From the NCBI GenBank assembly GCA_023935145.1, contig CM043700.1:67125120-67189119 (forward strand): a stretch of 64,000 bases of DNA. Reading direction: 5' to 3'. Of the stretch, positions 45,710 through 55,769 are shown piece by piece. The notes under the pieces were generated by a model. It was given only the letters and a program-made list of their open reading frames with translations. It did not search any database and had not been told where the DNA came from. The number at the start of each line of letters is the position of its first letter. Within the stretch, counting starts at the first letter, position 1. The position numbers and the translations under genes were made by a program. The DNA comes from Bretschneidera sinensis. Its lineage: Eukaryota > Streptophyta > Magnoliopsida > Brassicales > Akaniaceae.

Positions 45710-48700
45710 ATGGATGAAAAATTTAGTACTATGATTTTATTAACAGCTTCTAATTATTTGGATTAGAAACCGAAGATGGAAGATTATCTCAACTTAAAAA
45801 ATTTGCATGATCCCGTTTAGGGTGATGAAGCCAAGTCGGAGTGCAAGACCAATAAAGAGTGGAAAGAATGAACAGGAAAACAGTTATTGCTATCAGACAG
45901 TGGATGGATCTTAGTGTGTTCCATCATGTGGCCAAAGAGACTAATGCCAAATCTCTTTGGGAAAAATTAGAGATGTTTTATGAAAGAAATATAACTTATA
46001 ATAAAGCTTTTGTGATAAGAAAGCTTATGAATTTGAAGTGCAGGGATAAATGTTCTATTGTCGAACACTTGAATGATTTTCAAGATCTTGTGAACCAGTT
46101 GTCTACGATGAAAATAGTGTTAGATGATGAGTTATGCACACTATTTCTTTTGGGTACTTTGCTTTATAGTTGGGAGACTTTGGTAATGTCACTTAGTAAC
46201 TCTTCTCTGAATGGTGTGCTCAGTTTGTCTATGGTGAAAGACAATATGTTCAATGAGGAGACTCGCAGAAAAAATTTGAGCATAGATAGTGGTCAAGCTC
46301 TTATCATAGAGAACAGGGGAAGAAGTAAGAGTAGAGGTCCTAAAGGACATGGTAAATCCAGAGACAAGTCAAAGTCCAGAGATAAGGTGAAATGTTATCA
46401 CTGCAATAAACTGGGTCATATGAAGAGAATTGTTGGGTCTGAAAATAGGAACAACAGGATGGAAAGAATAACAAGAACACAACAACATTTGTTTTAGATT
46501 AAGAAAAAGTTGTGTTACTTGCTTGTGAGTTTGAAGAGTGCAATCATGTTGTACATTCTAGTACTGACTGGGTGGTTGATTCAGTAGCTTCTTACCATTG
46601 TATTCCACATTGGGAGTACTTTACAACGTATAGAGCAGGAGAATTTGGTACAATGAAGATGGGTAACTCAAGTTTTGCTCCAATTGTTGGGATTGGCGAT
46701 GTGCGCATATAGACAGATGTAGGGTGCACTATGAATTTGAAGAATGTGCGACATATTCCTGAATTGCGTTTCAATTTGATTCCAACTTATGTCTTGGATG
46801 AAGAAGGGTATGAGCACTACTTCGGCAATGGAAGGTGGAAACTGACCAAAGGGATCATTGGTGGTTGCTAGAGGAAAGATGCATTGTACCTTGTACAAGA
46901 CACGTGTGAAAGTGTGTAGTAATGAGCTGAATGCAGTTTAAGATGATGCTTCTCCAAACTTGTGGCACAAGAGGCTGGCGCATATGAGTGAGAAAGGGTT
47001 ACAAATTTTGGCTAGGAGGTCATTTATTCCTTCCTCCAAAGGTATATCTCTGAACCCATGTGATTATTGTTTATTTGGTAAGCATCATAGAGTTTCTTTC
47101 ACTAAGTCATCTAAAAGAAAACAAAAGAAATTAGAATTGACATATTATGATGTTTTTGGTCCCATTGAAGTAGATTTTTTGGGTGGCAATATAAATTTTG
47201 TTACTTTTATTGATGATGTTTCACGAAAGGTGTGGGTTTATTTGTTGAAGAACAAAAGCCAGGTATTTCAGTATTTTTAGAAGTTTCATACTATGGTGGA
47301 GAGAGAGGCAGGGGATCAGTTGAAATGTCTATGTACTGACAATAGTGGAGAGTGTACCTCCAATGAGTTTACAAATTATTGTTCACAGTTTGGCATCAAG
47401 CATGAGATGACAGTTCCTGGTACCCCACAACATAATGGTGTGGCTGAGAGAATAAACCGTACCTTTATGGAAAGAGTTAGATGCATGCTCAGAATGGCTA
47501 AGCTGCCAAAGCCATTTTGGGGTGAATCAGTTCGTATAGCATGCTACTTAATTAATATATCTCCATCCGTTCTATTGGGTTTTGAAATTCTAGAAAGACT
47601 TTGGAAAGGAAAAGATGTTTCTTATTCTCACATGAAGGTGTTTGGTTGCAAAGTTTTTGCACATGTTCTCAAAGAGAAGAGGTCAAAACTTGATGACAAA
47701 GCAGTTTCTTGTGTGTTTGTTGGTTATAGGGGTACTGAGTTTCGTTACAAGTTATAGGATCCAGAAAATGTGGAGATTATTAGAAGTAGAGATGTTGTCT
47801 TTAATGAAAATGAAATTTTGGATGACATTAAGGAAAGTGTGAAGACACAGCATGGTACATGCAGAATTGAAGACTTTGTACCAGATCCTACTCTTTCGGA
47901 CAGTGCCATAGAAGAATGAGAGATACATAGAGAAGAACGTATAGGTAATGATTAGCCAACAATAGTTGATGATGATGTTATGCATGACACAGAGTATGTT
48001 GAGCAGGGGGAGCAACCCCTTGTACCGGAGGCTGTAGGGCTTCAGAGGTCTACTAGACAGCATAAATTGTTTACTAGGTACCCTAGTTCTGAGTATGTCT
48101 TGGTTACTGGTAGAGGGGAGCCAGAGAGCTACTCAGAAGTGTAGTCACATGCAGAAAAATATTGTTAGATGAAAGCAATGAAGGAAGAGATGAGTTCTTT
48201 GGAAAAGAACAATACTTATGAATTGGTTAATCTTGCCAAAGGCAGAAAAGCACTGAGGAACAAGTGGGTGTTCAAGCTAAAGAAAGATGGTGAAAAGCTA
48301 GTGAAGTACAATGCTTAACTAGTGGTGAAGGTTTTGATCAAATGAAAGGAATAGACTTCGTTGAAAATTTCTCTCCAGTGGTAAGGATGAGTTCTATCTG
48401 AGTTGTACTTGGTTTGGTAGCTAATTTTAATCTTGAGCTTTAGCAGTTAGATGTGAAGATGCATTTCTTCATGATGATTTGTACGAGGAGATTTATATGG
48501 TTCAACTAGAAGGTTTTGAAGTGAAAGGGGAAGAGAACATGGTTTGTAGGATGAAGAAGAGTTTGTATGGAGTAAAACAGGCTCCAAGATAGTGGTACAA
48601 GAAGTTTAATTCATTCATGGTAGATCATAGTTACGAGAGGACAGCTGAAGATCTATGTGTATATGTCAAGAATTTCCCTGATGGTAACTTTATTATCCTT

Positions 48701-49672
48701 CTATTATATGTTGATGATATGTAGATTGTGGAACAAGATGCTAAAGTGATTAGTAAGTTGAAAGATGAATTGTTTAAGTCCTTTGACGTGAAGGACCTGG
48801 GACCGACGAGACAGATTTTGGGAATGCAGATTGTTTGTGATACAAAAACCAAAAAGTTGTTGTTATTATAGGAAAAGGTATATTAAACGATTGCTTGAAA
48901 CGTTCAACATGAAGCATTCAAAATCTATAAGTACCTCTCTTACCAACCATTTTAAGTTGATCAAGAAATCGTGTCTATCAACAAAAGAAGAAAATGAAAA
49001 GATATAAGCAATTCCTTACTCCTCTATAGTCGATAGCTTGATGTATGCAATGGTTTGCATGCGACTAGAAATTGCTCATATTGTTGGTATGGTTAGTAGG
49101 ATTTTGTCTAATCTAGGTAAAAGTTACTAGGAAACGGTAAAGTGGATCTTGAGATATCTCAAAGATACCTCCAAGTTGTGTTTGAGTTTTGAGAGTTTAG
49201 AACTAGTTCTTGAGGGTTATACAGATTCAGATATAGCAGGTGATCCTTATGCTAGAAAGTCTACATCAAGATTTTTGTTCACTTTCATAGGGGGAGCTGT
49301 CTCATGGCAGTCAAGACTGCAAAAGTGTGTTTTCTAATCAACTACTGAGGCTAAGTACATTGCAGCGAACGAAGCTGGGAAATAGATGCTTTGGATGATG
49401 AGGTTTATTCAAGATTGGGTTTAATGCAACAAGAGTATATGGTTTTTTGTGACAGTTGGAGTGCTATGGATCTAAGCAAAGATACCATGTATCATTCATG
49501 TAGGAAACACATTGACGTGCGATACCATTGAATTCGTGAGGTGATTGAAAAACAATTGATGAAGTTGGAAAAGATGCACAAAGATAAAAATGTCGTTGAC
49601 ATGATGACAAAGGTTGTTTAAAAAGAAAAGCTTGAGTTTTGCTCGACAATGGCCGGGATGGGCTCCAAATGA
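45710..49672 (+). pseudogene. COP2-a gag-pol polyprotein
   Basis: Gag (ATG at 45710; main frame 45859-46497) with the copia capsid-like part (SLWEKLEMFYER, KCSIVEHLNDFQDLVNQL) and a zinc knuckle CYHCNKLGHMKR whose last Cys is lost to a frameshift. Protease 46512-46712 has DSVASYH, so the usual Gly is Val. Integrase 46960-47757 has WHKRLAHMSE, CDYCLFGKHH, TDNSGEC and GVAERINRT. RT 48177-48860 has NKWVFKLKK and YVDDM. RNase H 49149-49640 has GYTDSDIAGD. Stops and frameshifts separate all parts. The stop positions shared with COP2-b are given under the findings. Confidence 0.88.
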
Positions 49673-49714
49673 GTCACATAGTAGTTCTCTCCCTCATGGG
49701 CTGGAGGGGGAGAT

Positions 49715-50443
49715 TGTTTGGCTTATGGGGTCTAATCCATAAGCAAGTTAAAATAAAAAATAAAATAAAGTTAAAGGTGTTGGCTAGTGTAGTCCTTATA
49801 GGACTCAGAATCCTATGCTTGTTAGAAGAGAATATCTTCTAATCAATGGCTATATAAAAAGGCATGATTTCTTTATTTTTTCCTATGGGTAGAGAGAGTA
49901 GTTAGAGGAATAGAAACAGTGTTAGGAGAAAAATTGAAAGCAAAGGTTTTTCTTTCTATTTATCGAGATAGTAAAAGGGAGAAAAGGTACAACAGTTTGA
50001 GATTTCATCTAGGGTATTATTTAGAGTGTTTGGTCACAGAGAATCAATCTACTTGGGGTTTGCAGTTTCTATCACAGTGTTTGATTTTGGTGAAGCATAG
50101 GGACTTCTTAGATTTCAGTGGTTGGTATTACAGTAATGATTTTTCCTAGAAAGGTAATTTCCTAATATTACCAAATTGTTGTGGGTTTCAAGTTTAGGCA
50201 TAAACTTGGGACATAAACTTTGTAATTGTTATTTACATAGTGGATTTATTTTTGCCTTGTAGTTTTTTTCCTCTACACTAGAGTGGTTTTCACGTAAATT
50301 CTTGTGTTCTTGGTTTATTGCTTTATTTGATGCTTGTTGTTTTATTTTCGCACTGGGCTTGGTGATTATTATATTTAATCTATGATCTTTGGTTGGAATT
50401 GTGGTACTTTATTTATTATTGACGGTGGGTAATTTTCCAAACA
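49715..50443 (+). repeat. COP2-a 3' LTR
   Basis: 729 bp, follows the purine tract GGAGGGGGAGAT. TGTTTGGCTT...TTTTCCAAACA, with TATA motif CTATATAAAAAGG near 49850. Very similar to the 5' LTR. Confidence 0.92.
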
Positions 50444-50809
50444 TAATTTCCCTAAAATAATATCACAAATTTATCTTTTTTTATCAGTTTTGGAGTCAAA
50501 CTGTCTTCATCAACTAATCTATTCTTATCATTTTCCTTTTTCAAATCTCTTGTTAAGAAATTAGACAATGGAACAAAAAATTTTGCAGGCAAACTAATTT
50601 ATTGGGAAGGCTTGAGTTATTAATTACTTGGAACTATAAAGTGGCCACTCCTAATCCTCTTACAAAGATAAGGCTTATGTTCATGAATTTGAATCTTATG
50701 CTTACAAGTGCTTGAATCAATATCATAGTTATGCCAATTCACTTATTTGCAATAATTTGGATACTAAATTTTCTTGGGAGCTTAGGTTGGAATTGTGTTC
50801 CTTGATGAT
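50444..50809. other. Spacer between COP2-a and COP2-b
   Basis: Sequence unrelated to either LTR; no gene recognised. Confidence 0.6.
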
Positions 50810-50905
50810 TTGCACTGGGATTGGTGATTATTATATTTATTCTATGATCTTTGGTTGGAATTGTGTTACTTGATTAATTATTGATGGTGGGTAATTTTCC
50901 CAACA
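50810..50905 (+). repeat. COP2-b 5' LTR remnant
   Basis: From GCACTGGGATTGGTGATTAT to TTTCCCAACA, matching the last part of the COP2-a LTR. Confidence 0.85.
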
Positions 50906-51306
50906 AGTGGTATCAGAGCTTAGGTTTCTTATGTTTGTCAACATGGATGAAAATTTAGTACTATGATTTTATTGACAGCTTCTAATTATTTGGTTAGGAA
51001 ACCAGAGATGATAGATTATCTCAACTTCAAAAATTTGCAGAATCCCGTTGAGGGTGATGAAGCCAAGCCGGAGGGCAAGACCAATAAAGAGTGGAAATAA
51101 TGAACAGGAAGACAGTTATTACTATCAGACAGTGGATGGATCTTAGTGTGTTCCATCATGTGGCCAAAAAGACTAATGCCAAATCTCTTTGGGAAAAATT
51201 AAAGACGTTTTATGAAAGACAAACAACTTATAATAAAGCTTTTGTGATAAGAAAGCTTGTAAATTTGAAGTACAGGGATAAATGTTGCATTGTCGAACAC
51301 TTGAAT

Positions 51307-52170
51307 TATTGGTATTTGTCTAAGGATTAAATAGATGAAGAATTCAGCATCAGGTCCTGGCTGTGTGCCGCAGCCCAGCCTTGGGCGCCGCGGCCTCTAG
51401 CAAGTCCAAGACTCCTCCCCTCTACGCCGCGTCGCGGCCCAGCCCATCCAAGCCTCAGCATGAAGCACTAAGCCTCATCATGCCCTGTTCTAAGCCTTAG
51501 TACAAGGCACACCTGACACCTTTGAATCAACATTTTGAGATGGTGCGTGGGACTTAGTTAAAATGCACAGGATTACTTAGACTCTTAGAGAGCCATGGGT
51601 CTTTGATTCTTGAGATTTAAAGGTTGAGATTGATCTCAAAGATTGGATGAGGTGGTCATTGCTCTATATAAAGGGTCTTCTAACAACAAGTGAAAAAAAA
51701 AATCATCTCAACAGGAGGTGAATGACGTGTGAATGTGTGTGAAATAGAACCCATGGTGTGTGAGAGTGGAAAGACACTAAACACAAGAGAGACTCATTCA
51801 AGAGAGGCTGGTTGTTTAGAGAAAGAGTAGTATAGAATAGGGATTCAAGGGCTTTGTAATTGAGATTTTCTTGGGGAAAATTCCAGGGAAACACTTAGTC
51901 TTTATCACTTTCTTTTTCTCTTCTTTCGTTTTTAAAAAACTAGAGGATTCTTGAAGAGGTGCTGCTATAATTGTAAGAACTTCATTGATTTAGTGCAAAG
52001 AGCTCGGAGGAGTTCACAGGGACGTAGGCATATTGCCGAACCTCGATAACAATTGCTTGTGTTCTTTCTTCGATTGTTTGAGTGTTGTTCTGTTTCTTAC
52101 AAGTCATTGTGGACATAGGTGTTTGGAAAGATCATAACCTGGGATTCCGTAAGAAGGTGATTTTCCAACA
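51307..52170 (+). repeat. COP1-p 5' LTR
   Basis: 864 bp. TATA motif CTATATAAAGG near 51664. GC-rich block with GCCGC and CCCAGCC repeats at 51360-51440. Confidence 0.9.
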
Positions 52171-52171
52171 G

Positions 52172-52269
52172 TGGTATCAGAGCTTTGGTGAGCAGGTATC
52201 AGAGCTGGAACAGTAGTATCAGAGCTTTGGACAACTGGTATCAGAGCAAGAACAGGGGGTTATCGGAGC
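52172..52269 (+). repeat. Array of initiator-Met primer-binding-site motifs
   Basis: TGGTATCAGAGC at 52172-52183 directly after the LTR is the normal primer site. Further copies follow: AGGTATCAGAGC (52194-52205), TAGTATCAGAGC (52214-52225), a perfect TGGTATCAGAGC (52236-52247) and a decayed GGTTATCGGAGC (52258-52269). Spacing is 20-22 bp. Only the first is in the usual position for priming. Confidence 0.9.
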
Positions 52270-52300
52270 AAGACTCTAAGAATCAAAGGTTAACTTCTTG

Positions 52301-52489
52301 GGTGATTTAAGAACATAGTAGAGATCAATATTTGATCGTGTTCTTGAGGTGATTCAAGAACAAAGTAGAGATCAATATCTGATCGTGTTCTTGAGGTGAT
52401 TCAAGAACAGAGTAGAGATCAAGATCGGATCATGTTCTTGAGGGTGATTCAAGAACGGTATTGAGATCAATCTTTGATTATGTTCTTGA
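52301..52489 (+). repeat. Four 47-bp leader repeats, each with hairpin arms
   Basis: Units start GGTGATT at 52301, 52348, 52395 and 52443. In each, (T)CAAGAAC and GTTCTTGA lie 33 bases apart (52307/52340, 52354/52387, 52401/52434, 52449/52482) and are complementary. Unit 1 has TTAAGAAC, which still pairs through a G-U. A second inner pair based on GATC(AA)/(TT)GATC sits between the arms. The array lies in the untranslated leader between primer site and gag. Confidence 0.88.
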
Positions 52490-52552
52490 GATTTAGAAGA
52501 AGTTGGAAAGCAATTGTGGGTGCTGCATAAATCTTGGGATTTTCTCCACAAG

Positions 52553-54837
52553 ATGGGTTCAAACTTCATTGTTGAGAAGTTTGATGGAAAGGGAGACTTT
52601 GCCCTTTGGAAGCGGAAGATCAAGGCTATTCTTATGCAACAAAAGGTGGACTTGGCTATTGGAGGAGATGACGATTTTCTAACAAGTTTCATGGAGGTCC
52701 AGGGGAATGAGATGAAGAAGATGGAGTACAACACCATTTTTCTGCACATGTTGGATAGTGTCACAAGGGAGTGCGGAGACTTGGAAGATCCAGCTATCAT
52801 TTGAAAGAAACTAGATGAGTTGTTTCTTACCAACACTCTCCCTAATAAGAGGTATCTTCTAAAAGGAATCTTTGCTTTTAAATTGGATCCTAATAAAGAG
52901 TTGCAAGATAATCTTGATGCCAAGATGAGGGAAGCATCAAGTGGAGAAGATCTGTTCATTAGAGGAAGGCCAGCAACTCGGTATGGCAGCAACATACATG
53001 GCTACTACCGAGATAAACCACAAGGTAGAGGACAAAGCCATGGGAGAGCGCACTCTAAACTGAGATTTGGAGGAATGAGATGCTACTACTGCCATAAGGA
53101 GGGTCATTTCAAGAAAGATTGTGAGAAGATGATGAGGGATGAGAGAAGAAGCTATACCAAGAATGGAGAGGCTTCTGTTGCCAAGGGAGAACAACAAGAT
53201 GATGATGTTCTTGTTGTGTGCTCAAATGTGAGCAAGGGGCAAGAAGGTAGCGGGAGATGGATCTTGGATACTGGGTGCACCTATCATATGTGTCATCATC
53301 GGGTTGGTTCAAGAATTTCAAAGAAACCAATTATAGAAAGGTTTTCCTGGGGAATGATACTTCTTACCAAATTAGGGGCACAAAAGACATCCAATTAAGG
53401 ATGTTTGATGGAATGACTAGGCTACTGAGGAATGTGAGATATCTTTCGGAGTTGAGAAGAAATTTGATCTCATTAGGGCAGCTAGATTTTATGGGGTACA
53501 CATAAAAGGCAAGAGGGTTCGGACCAGGTAGAGCCCATTGATGAAGGCCAAGCTTAGGACACTCATAAAGAGGCTGAACTAGAAGGGGATGATGCAGCAA
53601 GTCAGAATGACTATCAGCTCACAAGGGACCGGGAAAAAAGGCTGGTCAGTCTACCTTTGAGATATGGTTTTGTGGCTGCAATTACAGTAGTTCCCTGGAC
53701 AAAAAGAGGGATAAGTGAACCAGAGACTTACATTGATGCCATGGGATGTAAGGATTCGTCAAGATGGAAGCTAGCTATGGAGGAAGAAATGGATTCTTTG
53801 AGGAAGAACAACTCTTGGGAATTGGTGCACATTCCAAGAAAACATAGAGTTATGGATTGTAAATGCACTTACAAAATCAAAGAAGGAAACCCTCCAGGGG
53901 ATGAAGTCCAGAACAAGGCTAGGCTGGTGGTGAAGGGGTTCACGCAAAGAGAAGGCATAAATTTCACATAAACTTTTTCACCTGGATACAAGGTTGAAAA
54001 AATAGTGAGTATCCTCATCTACGCTGATGATATGCTGTTGGTTGATAACAGTAGGGAGATGATAGAAAGGTTGATATCTCAACTTAGTAAGGAGTTCAGA
54101 GGAAGGATCTTGGCCTTGCACAAAAGATCCTTGGGATCAGAATAATTTGGGAAAGGGAGAGAAACAAGTTGAAGGTTTCTCAGTCTTCTTACATAGAAAA
54201 GGTGTTGTACAAGTTTTCTATGGAAGATGGTAAACCAATGAAAATTCCTCTTGCTGGTCATTTCAAGTTCTCCAGTGAACAGTGTCCTGGAACAGATGAG
54301 GAGAAAAAGGAAATAGAAAAGATCCCTTACTCTAGTGCGGATGGATCAGTCATGTTCATGATGGTAAGCACTAGACCCGACATTTCTCAGGCAATTGGTG
54401 TTCTCATCAGATTTGTGAGTAATCCCAAAAAAGAACTTTGGCTTGGGATGATGTGGTTACTGAAGTACTTGAAGGCTCAGTTACTGCCGGCGGTAGCACT
54501 CTCAACAACAGAGGCAGAGTACATAGCGGCTACAGAAGCCATAAAGGAGGCTATATGGTGCAAAGGGTTATTGGATGAGTGGAAAGTCCTAAAAGAGCAG
54601 GTGGTGGTGTCTTCAGATAGCCAAAATGCGCGACACTTGTGTAGGAACCTGGTGTTTCATAAGAGGATTAAGCATATGGATGTTCGGTATCATTTCATTT
54701 GGGAAAATGTTACGAAAGGATGCATTCATGTAGACAAAGCTGCAACGGAAGAAAATCCTGCAGATTTAGGTACTAAAGTTCTACCTCTAAGAAAGTTTAA
54801 TCATTGCCTTGGACTTCTTAGGATTGGAGTTAATTAA
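52553..54837 (+). pseudogene. COP1-p gag-pol polyprotein, heavily deleted
   Basis: Gag starts MGSNFIVEKFDGKGDFALW (52553). About 65 codons present in COP1-m are missing near 52920. The zinc knuckle CYYCHKEGHFKKDC is intact (~53080). Protease has WILDTGCTYHMC (~53255), a good D-T-G site. After RNLISLGQL (~53480) the sequence jumps past all of integrase to the RT leader. RT has MEEEMDSLRKNNSWELV, then a gap from NFT to SILIYADDML (~53970-54010) that removes the core between KTAFLHGE and the DD box. The RNase H start is deleted near 54475, and STTEAEY and the C-terminus remain. Cannot encode a working enzyme set. Confidence 0.87.
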
Positions 54838-54919
54838 TATGGTGACTCAAGTTGAGTTTAGATCCTGAGTTCTCTGCACTATGAGTTCGGGTTTAATCGC
54901 TTAAGACAAAGGTAAAGAT

Positions 54920-55769
54920 TGTTGGTATTTGTCTAAGGATTAAACAAATGAAGAGTTCAGCATCAGGTCCTAGCTGTGCACCATGGCCCAGCCTTGGGCG
55001 TCGCGGCCTCCAGCAAGTCTAGGACTCCTCCCTTCTAGGTCGCACTACAGCCCAGCCCATCCAAGCCTCAGCACGAAGCACTAAGCCTCAGCACGCCCTG
55101 TTCCAAGCCTCAGCACGAGGCACACCTTACACCTTTGAATAAGCACTTTGAGATGGTGCGTGGGACTTAGTTAAAACACTCAGGATTACCTAGACTCTTA
55201 GAGAGCCATGGGTCTTTGGTTTTTGAGATCTAAGGGTTGAGATTGATCTGAAAGATTGGATGAGGTGGTCATTGCTCTATATAAAGGGTCTTCTAATAAC
55301 AAGTGAAAAAAAATCATCTCAATAGGAGGTGAATGACATGTGAATGTGTGTGAAATAGAACACATGGTGTGTGAGAGTGCAAAGACACTAAACACAAGAG
55401 AGACTCATTCAAGAGAGGCCGGTTATTTAGAGAGAGTAGTATAGATTGGAGATTCAAGGGCTTTGTAATTAGACTTTTCTTGGGGAAAATTCCAGGGAAA
55501 AACTTAGTCCTTATCACTTTCTTTTTCTCTTCTTTCGTTCTTCAAGAACTAGAGGATTCTTGAATACGTGTTGCTGTAATTGTAAGAACTCCATTGATTT
55601 AGTGTAGAGAGCTCACGAGGACATAGGCACATTGCCGAACCTCGATAACAATTGCTTGTGTTCTTTCTTTGATTGTTTGATTGTTGTTTTGTTTCTTACA
55701 AGTCATTGTGGACTTGGGTGTTTGGAAAGATCACAACCTGGGATTCCGCAAGAAGGTGATTTTCCAATA
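54920..55769 (+). repeat. COP1-p 3' LTR
   Basis: 850 bp after the purine tract AAAGGTAAAGAT. TATA motif CTATATAAAGG near 55276. Close to the 5' LTR throughout. Confidence 0.9.

Larger units (their letters stand above)
44935..50443 (+). mobile_element. COP2-a: full-outline Ty1/copia element, dead
   Basis: 5' LTR, initiator-Met primer site, gag-pol and 3' LTR are in normal order. Flanks CAATT (44930-44934) and TAATT (50444-50448) match at 4 of 5 positions. The coding part shares nine in-frame stops with COP2-b, and has its own as well. Confidence 0.9.
51307..55769 (+). mobile_element. COP1-p: internally deleted COP1 copy inside COP2-b gag
   Basis: 5' LTR 51307-52170 and 3' LTR 54920-55769. 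The outermost bases are TATTGG and CCAATA, changed from TGTTGG/CCAACA kept at the inner ends. Flanks TGAAT and CCAAT agree at 3 of 5. COP2-a shows the uninterrupted site (CTTGAATGATTTTC). The long leader holds the primer-site array and hairpin array. Gag is shortened, integrase is absent, the RT core and the start of RNase H are deleted. Confidence 0.88.

Noticed and set aside
52172..52489. CRISPR-like array of short repeats
   Set aside because: Repeats are adjacent or imperfect with no unique spacers, and they lie in a plant retrotransposon leader.
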